64,000 nt of DNA from an uncultured Acinetobacter sp. (GCF_947626835.1 NZ_CANQTS010000009.1:1-64000), one strand, 5' to 3'; shown: positions 44,802-55,262, counted from the first letter of the stretch. Notes: generated by a model not told the origin, from the letters alone. Program-made: numbers and translations.

Positions 44802-46166
44802 ATGACTGCTTTTAAGGCCTATGATATTCGTGGCAAACTCGACACTGAAGTTACCCCGAAATTTGCCTATGAGTTGGGGCGTGCCTATGCTGATGTGTTT
44901 CAACCTCAGACCATTGTGGTTGGCGCTGATGTACGTTTAAGCAGCAACAGTCTTAAGACTGCCCTCATTCATGGTTTAAATGATGGCGGTGTTGATGTCC
45001 TCGATTTAGGCTTAGCAGGCACAGAAGAAGTCTATTTTGCAGCACTTGCCCTAGATGTTGAAGGTGGCATTGAAATTACAGCAAGCCATAATCCCTTGGA
45101 TTATAACGGTATGAAATTAGTAGGCAAACAAGCCCGTCCCATTGGCAAAGACACCGGTTTAACACAGCTAGAAACGTACATGCAAAATGGTGACTTTCTC
45201 CTGCCTAGCCGTCAAGGTGAGTGTCAAAAGTATGATATTGTGCCGCAATATATTGCCCACTTGATGGGTTATCTAAAGCCAAAGCTTAAACCGCTTAAAA
45301 TTGTCACCAATCCCGGTCATGGTGCAGCCGGCCACATTGTTGATGCTTTAGAAGCTGCGTTTATGGCACACAATCTACCCATTGAACTAATTAAAATTCA
45401 ACATCATCCTGATGGTCATTTTCCAATGGGTATTCCTAATCCTATGCTGGTTGAAAATCGCGTTGCTACCCGTGAAGCTGTGCTTGAACACCATGCGGAT
45501 TTTGGCGTGGCATGGGACGGTGACTTTGACCGCTGTTTTTTCTTTGATGAGCAGGGTCAATTCATCGAGGGTTATTACATGGTGGGTCTGTTGGCACAAG
45601 CTTTTTTACAACAAGCCCCGCAACAAAAAATTGTGCATGATCCACGCTTAATTTGGAACACACTTGATATTATTGAGCAACATCAAGGGATTGCTGTAGC
45701 TTCCCAATCTGGGCATGCCTATATCAAGCAGGTTATGCGACAAGAAAATGCGATTTATGGCGGCGAGATGAGTGCGCATCATTATTTTCGTGATTTTGGT
45801 TACTGCGACAGTGGCATGATTCCTTGGCTATTGATGATGAATCTACTTTCAACACAACAATTGCCGTTATCAGCCTTAACCCAAACCATGCAACAGCGTT
45901 TCCCGTGTAGTGGCGAAATCAATTTTACAGTCAAAGATGCCCAAAGTACTATTTTGGCGTTAAAGATGCACTTTGCAGACCAAGTACTTGAACTTGATGA
46001 CACCGACGGCTTAGGTTTTGATTTTGGTGCTTGGCGTTTTAATATTCGCGCCTCAAACACTGAACCCCTGTTGCGTTTGAATATTGAAACACGAACTGAG
46101 CAACAGCCACAGCCGATTGAATATTATATTCAACTGCTTACAGATTTAATTAACTTACATGGCTGA
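44802..46166 (+). CDS. pgm: phosphomannomutase/phosphoglucomutase
   Basis: The 454-residue alpha-phosphohexomutase has the phosphoserine loop ITASHNPLDYNGMK near residue 100, the metal loop DGDFDRC near 240, the sugar loop GGEMSAHHYF near 325 and the phosphate site RASNTEPLLRLN near 420. It interconverts glucose- or mannose-1- and 6-phosphates, feeding GalU for UDP-glucose. It closes the pgm-gpi-ugd-galU set, though on the opposite strand. The mobile element ends just 43 bases before its start. It converges with gpi across 13 bases. Confidence 0.9.
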   Translation: MTAFKAYDIRGKLDTEVTPKFAYELGRAYADVFQPQTIVVGADVRLSSNSLKTALIHGLNDGGVDVLDLGLAGTEEVYFAALALDVEGGIEITASHNPLDYNGMKLVGKQARPIGKDTGLTQLETYMQNGDFLLPSRQGECQKYDIVPQYIAHLMGYLKPKLKPLKIVTNPGHGAAGHIVDALEAAFMAHNLPIELIKIQHHPDGHFPMGIPNPMLVENRVATREAVLEHHADFGVAWDGDFDRCFFFDEQGQFIEGYYMVGLLAQAFLQQAPQQKIVHDPRLIWNTLDIIEQHQGIAVASQSGHAYIKQVMRQENAIYGGEMSAHHYFRDFGYCDSGMIPWLLMMNLLSTQQLPLSALTQTMQQRFPCSGEINFTVKDAQSTILALKMHFADQVLELDDTDGLGFDFGAWRFNIRASNTEPLLRLNIETRTEQQPQPIEYYIQLLTDLINLHG

Positions 46167-46179
46167 GGTGTATTTAGGG

Positions 46180-47802
46180 CTAAAACATTTGGATGCTTTG
46201 AATTAAACCACGGGTAGAGGCATCCAAATGGGATAAATCAGCGTGGGTATGAGTCAATACAGGCAACAAACTTTTGGCAATTTGTTTGCCTTTTTCAACG
46301 CCCCATTGATCAAAGGGGTTAATATTCCAAAGTACAGACTGTACAAACACTTTATGCTCATACAGCGCAATCAGCATACCTAAAGAATAAGGCTCTAAAG
46401 ATTTCATTAGCATAGTGCTACTGGGTTGATTACCGCTATAGTGTTGATATACCGGCAGTTGATCAAGGTCTTCATTTTCTAAGGCATGATTGCCAAAAGC
46501 CAATAAACGCGATTGTGCCAGACAATTAGATAAAGCCAAATAATGTTGTTCAATCAGGGAGTTGGCATTTTCAAGTTGAAGCTGTTGCTGATCATAACGA
46601 TGAATGGGTGCAATAAAATCACAACTGACCCGATTGGTACCTTGATGCAACAGTTGATAAAAGGCGTGTTGTGCATTGGGGCCGACTTCCCCCCAAATAA
46701 TCGGACAAGTATGCATCTCAACAGGCTGATGATTGCGCTGAATGGATTTACCATTGGATTCCATTTCAAGCTGCTGTAAATACGAGGTGAAATATTTTAA
46801 GCGCCCATCATAAGGCAAAACAGCGTGGGTATTGATCTGTAAAAAGTTGATATTCCACATGCCAATTAACGCCATTAAAACTGGAATATTTTGTCGAAAA
46901 TCGGCCAATTGGAAATGTTGATCGACAGAATATGCCCCCGCCAACAATCGCTTAAACTGTGCCACACCAATACTTAAGGCAATGGGAAGACCAATACATG
47001 ACCATAACGAATAGCGACCACCGACCCAATCCCATAACAAAAATTGTTTGTCTGGGGTAATTCCCCATGCTGTCATTTTGTCGGCACGGGTTGAGATCCC
47101 AATAAAATGATGTTTTAAGAACAAACTTTGCTCCCCAAGACCAGCACTTAACCATAGTCGGGCGGTTTGGGCATTCGACAAGGTGTCAATGGTGCTAAAG
47201 GATTTTGAGGAAACAATAAATAAAGTTGTTTCAGGTCGTAGGTGTTGCAAAACATCAGACAGCTGACTGCCATCCATGGTCGAAACAAAGTGTAGACGTA
47301 GTCCCTTGGCCGTTTGGTGTTTAAAATCTGCTAACGCATGACTGACCATCATTGGGCCAAGGTCTGAGCCACCTACGCCAATATTGACCACATCTTGAAT
47401 CACTTGTCCTGTAACACCGCGATATTGACCGGCATGAATTTGCTCAACCAGAGCAAACATACGTTGCAGTTGTGCATGTACTTCCGTACTTAAATCTTGA
47501 TGTCGCTCGCTATATTCAGGTAAACGTAAAGCCCAATGCATGGCGGCACGTTGTTCGGTATAGTTAATTTTTTGTTGGGAAAATAATCGTTCAATCCAAG
47601 TATCGAGTTGTTTAGCTTTGGCAAAGCCAATTAATTCATCGAGCACCTCGTCATTTAAACGCTGTTTACTAAAATCAAAAATGATTTGCTCATGTTGTAC
47701 CGATAAACGCTCGAAACGTTGTTGCTCTTGTGAAAATAACTCATATAAATGGCGCTGACGCATATCTTGGGCAAGCGCGTGTAAACGTTGTTGTTGGCTC
47801 AT
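46180..47802 (-). CDS. pgi: glucose-6-phosphate isomerase
   Basis: The 540-residue enzyme has the phosphoglucose isomerase signatures [19 protein letters not shown] near residue 145 and [20 protein letters not shown] near 500, plus [18 protein letters not shown] and [17 protein letters not shown]. It links glucose-6- and fructose-6-phosphate. The start overlaps the ugd stop by 4 bases (ATGA), so galU-ugd-gpi is one operon. Confidence 0.93.
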   Translation of the reverse strand: MSQQQRLHALAQDMRQRHLYELFSQEQQRFERLSVQHEQIIFDFSKQRLNDEVLDELIGFAKAKQLDTWIERLFSQQKINYTEQRAAMHWALRLPEYSERHQDLSTEVHAQLQRMFALVEQIHAGQYRGVTGQVIQDVVNIGVGGSDLGPMMVSHALADFKHQTAKGLRLHFVSTMDGSQLSDVLQHLRPETTLFIVSSKSFSTIDTLSNAQTARLWLSAGLGEQSLFLKHHFIGISTRADKMTAWGITPDKQFLLWDWVGGRYSLWSCIGLPIALSIGVAQFKRLLAGAYSVDQHFQLADFRQNIPVLMALIGMWNINFLQINTHAVLPYDGRLKYFTSYLQQLEMESNGKSIQRNHQPVEMHTCPIIWGEVGPNAQHAFYQLLHQGTNRVSCDFIAPIHRYDQQQLQLENANSLIEQHYLALSNCLAQSRLLAFGNHALENEDLDQLPVYQHYSGNQPSSTMLMKSLEPYSLGMLIALYEHKVFVQSVLWNINPFDQWGVEKGKQIAKSLLPVLTHTHADLSHLDASTRGLIQSIQMF

Positions 47803-49058
47803 TGTCGTCCTACCCCAATATAAGCTAAACCTTGATTTTTGACATATTCAGGATGATACATATTGCGCCCATCGAGTAATAACGGGTGCTGCATACGATT
47901 GACCAGTTGACGATAATCTAAGCTCCAATATTGCCGCCATGGCGTGAGTACGCACAAAGCATGTGCATCGCTAATGGCATCATATTGCTGCTCACATAAA
48001 ATTAGATCTTCGCGCTCGCCATACATGCTGGCAATACTTTGTAAAGCAGCAGGATCGTGTAAGCGAATAACTGCGCCTTGTGCCCACAACGCTGCAAGCA
48101 TGGGGTGAATGGCAGATTGGTGAATACTTGCGGTATTTTCTTTATACGCAGCACCCCAAATTGCAATGGTTTTGCCGTTTAATTCGCCGTGAAAGTAGGC
48201 CCAAAGTTTGCGAAACAACAGCTCTTTTTGTTCTTCATTAATTTGCCATACCTGCTCTAATAAACGACTTCTCCCCCCTGCATCTGCCACAGCACGCGTT
48301 AGGGTTAGAATATCGTGTGAAAAATTTTCACCACCAAAGCCAATCCCTGGAAATAAATAATTGCCCCCAATCCGAGGATCGGCTGCCATACTGGCGCGTA
48401 CATGTTGAATATCAACACCAATTTTTTCAGCCACAGTGGCTAAGTCATTAATAAAACTAATTCTGGCCCCTAACATGCCTGAAACACTCAATTTGCTAAA
48501 TTCAGCATCCAAAATAGGCATACAAATATATTGTTGCGGCTGTGGAAATAATGCTCGCAATAGCTCTTGCACCTTGCTTAAGGTCTGTTGGCAATCACAA
48601 CCGACCACCAATTGTTCTGCGTCAGTGAAGCTGCTTAATGCTTTACCTTCTCGGATATTATCTGGTAAGTAAACCCATTCATCTTGGTTTAAAATATCCT
48701 GTAGCTGAGCTGTGCCATAGAGACCAAAGGTAGCTGTGTTAATCATCAATTTAGGATGAATAATATGCCGTTGTTGAAGACGTTGAGCAAGGCGAATAGC
48801 CTGTTGTTCCTCATAGGCACCCAAACAGAACCAATATGCATCAATATCGGTGTCTAAGCAGTCAAAGTCACACTGCCTTAAAAAGCCAATCCGTTTTTGT
48901 TTAATCAGCATGACTTTTAATAAGTGATCTTCAAAATGATCCTCAAAATTCAGATCTTCTGCCAAATGATCACACCAATAGACTTGATGCCCTGATTCAG
49001 CCAATAAAGCGCTCATAACACCTGCATACAAGGTCTTCCCAAATACCACGATTTTCAT
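47799..49058 (-). CDS. UDP-glucose dehydrogenase homologue lacking catalytic Cys
   Basis: The 419-residue protein has the UDP-glucose/GDP-mannose dehydrogenase layout: an N-terminal Rossmann domain, the central helix text [49 protein letters not shown], and a C-terminal nucleotide-binding half ([20 protein letters not shown]). Important positions deviate. The catalytic Cys of the usual G-F-G-G-x-C-F-x-K-D motif is Asn (GGENFSHD) and the Lys is His. The NAD loop reads [11 protein letters not shown] rather than the usual G-x-G-Y-V-G. It probably cannot do the two-step oxidation to UDP-glucuronate. It lies between galU and gpi, so a sugar-nucleotide role persists. Confidence 0.85.
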   Translation of the reverse strand: MKIVVFGKTLYAGVMSALLAESGHQVYWCDHLAEDLNFEDHFEDHLLKVMLIKQKRIGFLRQCDFDCLDTDIDAYWFCLGAYEEQQAIRLAQRLQQRHIIHPKLMINTATFGLYGTAQLQDILNQDEWVYLPDNIREGKALSSFTDAEQLVVGCDCQQTLSKVQELLRALFPQPQQYICMPILDAEFSKLSVSGMLGARISFINDLATVAEKIGVDIQHVRASMAADPRIGGNYLFPGIGFGGENFSHDILTLTRAVADAGGRSRLLEQVWQINEEQKELLFRKLWAYFHGELNGKTIAIWGAAYKENTASIHQSAIHPMLAALWAQGAVIRLHDPAALQSIASMYGEREDLILCEQQYDAISDAHALCVLTPWRQYWSLDYRQLVNRMQHPLLLDGRNMYHPEYVKNQGLAYIGVGRQ

Positions 49059-49074
49059 AATATTTCTCTAGCGC

Positions 49075-49929
49075 TTATGCATTTTTGATCAATTCACACA
49101 GTTCATGTCCAAGGGTTGGATGCTGTTTGGCATAGTGTAAGGTCGCGCTAAAGTAACCTGCCGGATGACCACAATCAAAACTTTGCCCATGTAAGTGGTA
49201 GGCTTGTATCTGATCGAGTTGCACAATGGCATCTGTCAGTTGGATTTCGCCACCTTGTCCCGCAGGTGTGTTGGCTAAAATGTGTAAAATATCATGCGGT
49301 AGCACATAACGCCCCACCACTGCCAAATTAGAAGGTGCTTGATCCACCGCAGGTTTTTCAATCATGCTGTGAATGAAGGCGCTCTGCCCTGGTGTAAGTG
49401 CTTGATCAGTGGCCACAATGCCATATTGATCAACACGTTGTGGATCAACGGGTTCTACCATGATTTGTGCTATTTGATTGACGCTATAGGCATCAATCAT
49501 CTGTTTTAAATTTGAATAGGGTGCATCAATTAACACATCGGGCAACAACACAGCAAAGCCTTCATTGGGTGCCAAACAGTGCCGTGCTGCGTAAATGGCG
49601 TGACCTAAGCCCAAGGCTCTGCCTTGACGTACACTGCTCATGGTGACGTGTGGTGGAATGACCCGAAGACCCTGTAACAATTCAGGCTTATCTTTATTGA
49701 GCAAGTGCTGTTCCAGTTCAGCATGGCAGTCAAAATAGTCCTCAATCGAAGTCTTACTCGAATGCGTGACTAAAATGATGTGCTCTATGCCAGCATCAAT
49801 CGCTTCTTGCACTACATAATCGATTGCCGGGCGATCAATAATACTGATCATTTCTTTAGGAATCGCCTTACTGGCAGGTAGTAGTCGTGTTCCAAACCCT
49901 GCAACTGGTAAGATCGCTTTTTTTATCAT
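49075..49929 (-). CDS. galU: UTP-glucose-1-phosphate uridylyltransferase
   Basis: The 284-residue nucleotidyltransferase begins KKAILPVAGFGTRLLPASKAIPKEMISIIDRPAIDYVVQEAI, the GalU signature with the nucleotide loop. It also has VRQGRALGLGHAIYAARH, LLPDVLID and FDCGHPAGYFSATLHYA. It makes UDP-glucose from UTP and glucose-1-phosphate for capsule, exopolysaccharide and lipid sugars. It is the first gene of galU-ugd-gpi. Unlike the usual Acinetobacter K locus, no capsule glycosyltransferase genes lie upstream. Confidence 0.93.
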   Translation of the reverse strand: MIKKAILPVAGFGTRLLPASKAIPKEMISIIDRPAIDYVVQEAIDAGIEHIILVTHSSKTSIEDYFDCHAELEQHLLNKDKPELLQGLRVIPPHVTMSSVRQGRALGLGHAIYAARHCLAPNEGFAVLLPDVLIDAPYSNLKQMIDAYSVNQIAQIMVEPVDPQRVDQYGIVATDQALTPGQSAFIHSMIEKPAVDQAPSNLAVVGRYVLPHDILHILANTPAGQGGEIQLTDAIVQLDQIQAYHLHGQSFDCGHPAGYFSATLHYAKQHPTLGHELCELIKNA

Positions 49930-50218
49930 TTTTGAACATCATGTGATTATTCTTAGAGTATCCCAACATAATATAAAAGCGCCAAGATCTCGTCTTTACT
50001 TACAAAACCTATAACAAAAATTAAAACTTGGTTTAAATTGATTCAGGCCAAGTGTGATTTTTAAGTGAAATTTCATCTAAAGTTGAAGGTCAAATGGTGA
50101 TAGAAAACATTTTTATTCAAACCCTCACAATACTTATACAATTTTAAGCGCATTTACCTCTATAAAAATAGTATTAAATTCAGCATCATAGCTACATAAA
50201 TTTGACTTGGATTCTAAC

Positions 50219-50770
50219 ATGCAACACTTAAAAAAAATAAGCTTGGCATGCCTACTTGCAGCCAGTGCCATGACACCGGCTTTTGCCAAAACTCAGGTAC
50301 AGGCCGTTGAGCAGGTTGATTTAAATAAGTATTTGGGCCAGTGGCACGAAGTAGTACGTAAGCCTTTAATGTTCCAAAAAGACTGTGCCTACAATGTCAC
50401 CGCCAATTACAGTTTAAATGCCAAAGGGAATGTTGCTGTAGATAATCGCTGTTACAAAGCAGATGGCAGCATGAAGCAATCTAAAGCCGAAGGTTTTGTC
50501 CAAAATGCACCTGCCAACTCAAAATTAAAGGTGAGCTTCTTACCTAAAGCCATTCGTTGGATTCCAGTGGCACGCGGTGATTATTGGGTGCTTAAAATTG
50601 ATCAAGATTATCAAACCGTGTTAGTGGGTGAGCCAAACAAGAAATATTTATGGGTATTATCGCGCGATCCGCAGCCTAACCAAGCCGTGGTTGACGAGTA
50701 CCTCAACTATGCCAAGTCATTGGGCTATGATTTAAGTGATCTGATCTATACTCCTTATAAACAACAGTAA
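50219..50770 (+). CDS. lipocalin (Blc-like), secreted
   Basis: The 183-residue protein has a cleavable signal peptide (MQHLKKISLACLLAASAMTPAFA, cut after AFA) and no lipobox Cys. The lipocalin signature GQWHEVVRKPLMFQKDC follows near 45, then VTANYSLNAKGNVAVDNRCY and DYWVLKIDQDYQTVLVGEPNKKYLWVLSR. It matches Blc-type lipocalins, which bind fatty acids or lysophospholipids in the envelope. I choose ATG 50219; the frame's TTG four codons earlier is less likely. A strong terminator follows. Confidence 0.88.
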   Translation: MQHLKKISLACLLAASAMTPAFAKTQVQAVEQVDLNKYLGQWHEVVRKPLMFQKDCAYNVTANYSLNAKGNVAVDNRCYKADGSMKQSKAEGFVQNAPANSKLKVSFLPKAIRWIPVARGDYWVLKIDQDYQTVLVGEPNKKYLWVLSRDPQPNQAVVDEYLNYAKSLGYDLSDLIYTPYKQQ

Positions 50771-50782
50771 ATTTTACATCAT

Positions 50783-50812
50783 AAAAAAAGCAGCTCATGG
50801 GCTGCTTTTTTT
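50783..50812 (+). terminator. Rho-independent terminator after the lipocalin gene
   Basis: A GCAGC/GCTGC stem extended by A7/T7 flanks (50783-50812), with loop TCATGG, is followed by a T run. It can also act in the opposite direction. Confidence 0.9.
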
Positions 50813-50876
50813 ATGGCACTCATTTTGCTTATTGGTATTACGTTTTATATAAAAAGTATGATCAATATGCGACGTT

Positions 50877-51821
50877 ATGAGCTACGTAACACAATCTCTC
50901 AGCCCGCAACAAAAAGTATTGTTCGGCCTTGGCTCATTTTTAATTCCAATTTTAATTTGGTGTGCCATGAGCTACATTCCAGCTATTTGGCATCCGCAAG
51001 TACATATTACCGATGTAGGGAGTAGCACATTTTTACAACTCGATAGTCGAGTTGAACGCCATATCTTTACTGAACAAGCACAACTTGCAGTCGATCAAGG
51101 CCTGACCCCACCCCAAGGCGTACTTAGTAATCCAATTTATTTACCTGCACCGCACGAGGTTGCCACTGCATTGGTCACGGCATTTATCACACCACCTGCA
51201 CAAGCAGGCGCACCTTGGTTTCACCAAAGTCTGTGGCACAGTATTCAATTGGTATTTAGTGCCTTCTTTATTTCATCATTGATTGGCATTCCTTTAGGTA
51301 TTTTGTGTGGATTTTCTAAAACCATCTCGCAATTGATTGAACCTTTTGTTGAGTTTTTTCGTTATTTGCCTGCGCCTGCTTTCGGCGCACTGGCAGTTGC
51401 GATTTTAGGCATTAATGATGCACCTAAAATTGCCATTATTGTAATTGGTACACTTTTTCAACAAATTTTAATTATCGCCAACACCACAAAAACCGTCGAT
51501 AAAAGCCTCATTGAAGCGGGTTTTACCTTAGGGACCAGTAAAACCAAGGGTTTATTTTACGTCGTGATTCCAGCTGCATTACCTGACATTTATCGTGATT
51601 TAAGAGTGCTATTAGGTTGGGCATGGACCTATTTGATTGTGGCAGAGCTTATTGGCAGTACCTCAGGAATTACTTGGTTTATTACCCAACAAGCACGCTA
51701 TCAAAATTTTGATAATGTTTTCGCCGCAATTTTGATTATTGGCATGATTGGTTTGGTATGTGATGTCTTACTGATGAAATTAGGCCAGCGTCTATTTAAA
51801 TGGAAAGGAGCAAAAGCATGA
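50877..51821 (+). CDS. SsuC-like ABC transporter permease
   Basis: The 314-residue membrane protein has the binding-protein-dependent permease fold: WFHQSLWHSIQLVFSAFFISSLIGIPLGIL, and the EAA loop EAGFTLGTSKTKGLFYVVIPAALPDIYRDLRVLLGWAWTYL near residue 222. It resembles permeases for nitrate, sulfonate or urea-type ligands. A long N-terminal periplasmic stretch (about 40-95) is unusual for SsuC. The ATPase gene starts at its stop with a 4-base overlap. Confidence 0.78.
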   Translation: MSYVTQSLSPQQKVLFGLGSFLIPILIWCAMSYIPAIWHPQVHITDVGSSTFLQLDSRVERHIFTEQAQLAVDQGLTPPQGVLSNPIYLPAPHEVATALVTAFITPPAQAGAPWFHQSLWHSIQLVFSAFFISSLIGIPLGILCGFSKTISQLIEPFVEFFRYLPAPAFGALAVAILGINDAPKIAIIVIGTLFQQILIIANTTKTVDKSLIEAGFTLGTSKTKGLFYVVIPAALPDIYRDLRVLLGWAWTYLIVAELIGSTSGITWFITQQARYQNFDNVFAAILIIGMIGLVCDVLLMKLGQRLFKWKGAKA

Positions 51822-52681
51822 CAAACTCGGTTTACTTTGAGCAGATTTATCAACGTCCTGTGATTTTAGAAGCTAAAAATTTAAGCCAAGTCTTCCAACA
51901 AGGTCAAACTGGGCGCACCATTTTAAATCAAATTAATTTACAAATTCATAAACGTGAGTTTATTTGTATCATTGGTCCATCTGGTTGTGGCAAATCAACC
52001 TTGAGTCGTGTGGTGGCAGGCTTAGATGGCTACACCAGTGGTATGTTATTGGTCGATGGCCAAACCGTGACCGGTCCAAGTCCTGAACGTGGCATGGTGT
52101 TTCAAGGCTATACGCTATTTCCTTGGAAAACGGTCAAAGAAAATGTGATGTTTGGTCCCTTAATGAAAGGAGAAAGCCATCCTTTGGCTGAGGCTCAAGC
52201 GCGTGAGTGGATCAATATCATTGGTTTAGAACAATATGCCCATCAGTACCCGCACCAATTGTCAGGTGGCATGAAGCAACGAGTTGCGATTGCGCGTGCC
52301 TTGGTTAATCAGCCCAAAATTTTACTCATGGATGAACCTTTTGGCGCACTTGATCCACATACACGCCAAAAAATGCAAAAGCATCTGATGGATTTATGGG
52401 CCAATATTGATATTACGATTATTTTTGTCACGCATGATATGGATGAGGCTATTTTATTGGCAGATCGTATTGTGGCGCTCAAAGCCAATCCCGGTGAAAT
52501 TAAAGAAATTATTGAGGTTGATTTGCCCCGTCCGCGTGATATAGAAGTCATGCAAAGCGATGCCTTTAAGCGGTTAAGACAACGCGTTGACGCTTTAGTG
52601 CATGTAAGTGAAGAGACACTTGATCCTGCACTTGCAAATTTGCCCAAAATTCCAAGAATGACACAAGTGAGTACCAAATGA
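51818..52681 (+). CDS. SsuB/TauB-like ABC transporter ATPase
   Basis: The 287-residue ATPase has Walker A GPSGCGKSTLSRVVAGLDG, the Q loop region VFQGYTLFPWKTVKENV, signature LSGGMKQRVAIARAL, Walker B ILLMDEPFGALDPHT and the switch His in FVTHDMDEA. The FPWKTV text matches nitrate/sulfonate importers. I start at ATG 51818 (overlapping the permease stop, GGAG upstream). It should power the permease; the likely binding protein lies about 4.5 kb downstream on the other strand. Confidence 0.85.
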   Translation: MTNSVYFEQIYQRPVILEAKNLSQVFQQGQTGRTILNQINLQIHKREFICIIGPSGCGKSTLSRVVAGLDGYTSGMLLVDGQTVTGPSPERGMVFQGYTLFPWKTVKENVMFGPLMKGESHPLAEAQAREWINIIGLEQYAHQYPHQLSGGMKQRVAIARALVNQPKILLMDEPFGALDPHTRQKMQKHLMDLWANIDITIIFVTHDMDEAILLADRIVALKANPGEIKEIIEVDLPRPRDIEVMQSDAFKRLRQRVDALVHVSEETLDPALANLPKIPRMTQVSTK

Positions 52682-52842
52682 AAAATGGCTGATCTATATG
52701 ATCAGCCGCTTAATTTTTATTAAACGACGAGCAAACATCATCACGGCTCATATTTTGCAGACTCAGCACTTCAATGTATTTAGATCAATCCTTACTAGAT
52801 GGCTTGCTCATTAAGGTTTTTGAATATTGCTGTAAAAGTGCA

Positions 52843-52865
52843 TAAAAAAACCTCCCGTAGGAGGT
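52843..52865 (-). terminator. terminator for the small minus-strand gene
   Basis: The stem ACCTCC/GGAGGT (52850-52855 with 52860-52865) has loop CGTA. On the minus strand a run of T residues follows (52849-52843). It lies just after the stop of the 81-residue gene. Confidence 0.75.
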
Positions 52866-52869
52866 CAAG

Positions 52870-53115
52870 TTAAGCGTGTGGGCAATAACGTTGCCAATCA
52901 TGTTGCAGCTTTTCCCATTCTTCACCTAAAAGCTGTTCACTATAATAGATACAATAAGTTGTATCAGGATATTCAATGACATGCTTATACAGTTCGCCAA
53001 CCAATGACTTATAAATACAATCAGGAAAATTATCGTCTACATCAATCGGATTAAAGTCATAATCAAAATATGCATTTTTCTTGGCTTCAAAGGCTTCAAT
53101 TACGCTCATAACCAT
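52870..53115 (-). CDS. small acidic hypothetical protein
   Basis: The 81-residue frame starts MVMSVIEAFEAKKNAYFDYDFNPIDVDDNFPDCIYKSLVGELYKHVIEYPDTTYCIYYSEQLLGEEWEKLQHDWQRYCPHA. It is acidic and rich in Tyr and Trp, with no known family. Two starts are possible, ATG 53115 or 53109; a GGA lies ahead of both. The downstream terminator supports a real gene. Confidence 0.6.
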   Translation of the reverse strand: MVMSVIEAFEAKKNAYFDYDFNPIDVDDNFPDCIYKSLVGELYKHVIEYPDTTYCIYYSEQLLGEEWEKLQHDWQRYCPHA

Positions 53116-53338
53116 CTATCCAAATTTCAAAACAGCTAATCTACCTTATTTTAAGCACAATTTAAATTGAGCATTTTTAAAAAGCCTAGATGAAGAATGC
53201 TCATTGTACACAAGCACAGATAGAATGTTTTTTCGAGTTTAGCTTTTATCTGTTGTTAAATGATTGATCACTGGTTTATCTAAATTGATGATAGGTCATC
53301 TTCAGTCAACCTGATTAAACAAGTGACAAACAACCACT

Positions 53339-54055
53339 TTAGTCAAGTGCCTTGGTCGTCAAGGTATCACTTGCAATCCGCCCATCGACCAAGTTAATGG
53401 TACGGTCACAGGTGGCAGACAACCTTGGATCATGTGTCACCAGTAAAACTGCACATTCATGTTGGGCATTGACTTCACGGAATAATTCAAACACCTCACT
53501 GGCCGTTTGGCTGTCTAAGTTACCTGTGGGCTCATCGGCAAGCAGTAAGGCTGGTTGGGTAATCAAGCCACGTGCAATGGCAACGCGCTGTTGTTGACCA
53601 CCGGAAAGTTGACTGGCTTTACGCTTGGCGAAGTCTTTTAAACCGACAGCTTCAAGTAAGTAATGTGCGCGCTCAATCGCCTGCTGATTGGGGCGTCCAT
53701 GGACCAACATTAACGGCATCAGTACATTTTCAAGCACGCTAAAGGCTTGAATCAGATGATGAAACTGAAATACAAAGCCTATGCTTTGCCCACGTAAGCG
53801 CGTGCGCTCTTGGTCATCCATTTGACTGGTGGGTTGACCAAGTAAGTAAATTTCGCCACTTGTAGGTTGATCAAGTAAGCCTAAGATATTAAGTAACGTA
53901 CTTTTACCCGAGCCTGAGGGGCCAATTAAAGCTGCAAAGTCATGCCGTTGAATGGTGAAATCAATGCCATGTAGAACCTCAATTTCATTGGGTTGCCCAA
54001 TATTATAGGATTTTTTTAACTGCTCTAAGCGTAATACTTCAGGAGAGCTAGACAT
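53339..54055 (-). CDS. MacB/LolD-type ABC transporter ATPase
   Basis: The 238-residue ATPase has Walker A GPSGSGKSTLLNILGLLDQP, signature QLSGGQQQRVAIARGL, Walker B LLLADEPTGNLDSQT and LLVTHDP. It belongs to the LolD/MacB/SalX branch, which partners with FtsX-like permeases. It overlaps the end of the permease gene by 8 bases, forming an adaptor-permease-ATPase operon for export or mechanotransmission. Confidence 0.85.
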   Translation of the reverse strand: MSSSPEVLRLEQLKKSYNIGQPNEIEVLHGIDFTIQRHDFAALIGPSGSGKSTLLNILGLLDQPTSGEIYLLGQPTSQMDDQERTRLRGQSIGFVFQFHHLIQAFSVLENVLMPLMLVHGRPNQQAIERAHYLLEAVGLKDFAKRKASQLSGGQQQRVAIARGLITQPALLLADEPTGNLDSQTASEVFELFREVNAQHECAVLLVTHDPRLSATCDRTINLVDGRIASDTLTTKALD

Positions 54056-55262
54056 GACGGATGGCCTCTACAGGATCGAGTCGTGCAGCACGGCGGGCAG
54101 GAATGGCTGCGGCAATTAAACCACTTAAGGTGGCCAACAATAAAGCTGCACTAATTAAGCTTGGTGAAATTGGAATATAAAATAAACCCGGTCCAAACTG
54201 ATTAAATGACCATACTAAAGCGTAACTGGTTAATATCCCCATCACTGAACCTAATAAGCCAAATACTGCGCCTTGAATTAAGAAAATTACCAAAATTTGA
54301 TCACGACTGGCACCTGTAGCACGTAAAATACCAATTTCACGCGTACGCTGTACCACACTAATTGATAAAACACTGGCAATTGCAAATGCCACTGAAATTG
54401 CCACAAATACAATAATCATATTGGTGGATAAACTTTGTGCTGAAATGGCATTCATTAATTGAGCATTACTGCCAATCCAACTGTCTGCTTTTAAACCCGT
54501 CAGACGGTGCATTTGTGCTGCCACCTCTTCTGCAGCAAAAATATCATCAATGCGTAGGTCAATGACGGTGACACCACCGGGTAAATTGAGTAAAGATTGC
54601 GCGCGTTTTAAATCAACGTAAAGGTAGCGTGAATCCAGTTCACGTATGCCAAGTTCAAAAATACCTGCCACATTCATGACCGCATTGACATCTAAACCAT
54701 TGTCCAAACGAATTTTACTGCCTACACGCACACCTAGATCTTTGGCCATTTCACTGCCAATTAACACATCATCTGCTTTTAGACGAACTTGACCTTGGGT
54801 CAGATAATCTTGTAACGGTACAATACGTTGGTAGCGCGCTAAATCCACACCCATAATAGCCACTGATTGAATGGCATCGCCACGCTTGACCAAAGCCGGT
54901 CCAGAGACCATCGGTGAAACGGCTTGTAGTGTCTGAATTTGATCAAGATTACTCACCACTTCTTGCCAATTATTAATTGAGCGTAAGCGCTGTGCGCGTT
55001 GATCTTCATAGAGCATTTGTACAGTATTGGGCGGGCTAATGATCTGATTTACCTGCTGTGGTGCATGCAAACTCACATGGGCTTGTGTGCCTAAGGTACG
55101 TTCAATCAAATTAGCTTGTAAGCCTTGAATCAAAGCACTAATGAAAACAATCACCGCCACACCAATGGCGACACCACCAATAATCATCAGTGATTGACTG
55201 CGTCCTTCACGTAAAAAACCAATTGCAATCAGCCAATTGGTCCACAAGCGTCGAATATTCAA
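54048..55262 (-). CDS. MacB/FtsX-type ABC transporter permease
   Basis: The 404-residue protein has four membrane helices in the MacB layout: one at 25-45, a large periplasmic domain (about 55-275) and three at the C terminus, with VVQRTREIGILRATGASRDQILVIFLIQGAVFGLLGSVMG. No ATPase part is fused; that is the next gene. The start overlaps the adaptor stop by four bases. It is a likely tripartite efflux component with unknown substrate. Confidence 0.82.
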   Translation of the reverse strand: MNIRRLWTNWLIAIGFLREGRSQSLMIIGGVAIGVAVIVFISALIQGLQANLIERTLGTQAHVSLHAPQQVNQIISPPNTVQMLYEDQRAQRLRSINNWQEVVSNLDQIQTLQAVSPMVSGPALVKRGDAIQSVAIMGVDLARYQRIVPLQDYLTQGQVRLKADDVLIGSEMAKDLGVRVGSKIRLDNGLDVNAVMNVAGIFELGIRELDSRYLYVDLKRAQSLLNLPGGVTVIDLRIDDIFAAEEVAAQMHRLTGLKADSWIGSNAQLMNAISAQSLSTNMIIVFVAISVAFAIASVLSISVVQRTREIGILRATGASRDQILVIFLIQGAVFGLLGSVMGILTSYALVWSFNQFGPGLFYIPISPSLISAALLLATLSGLIAAAIPARRAARLDPVEAIRHV

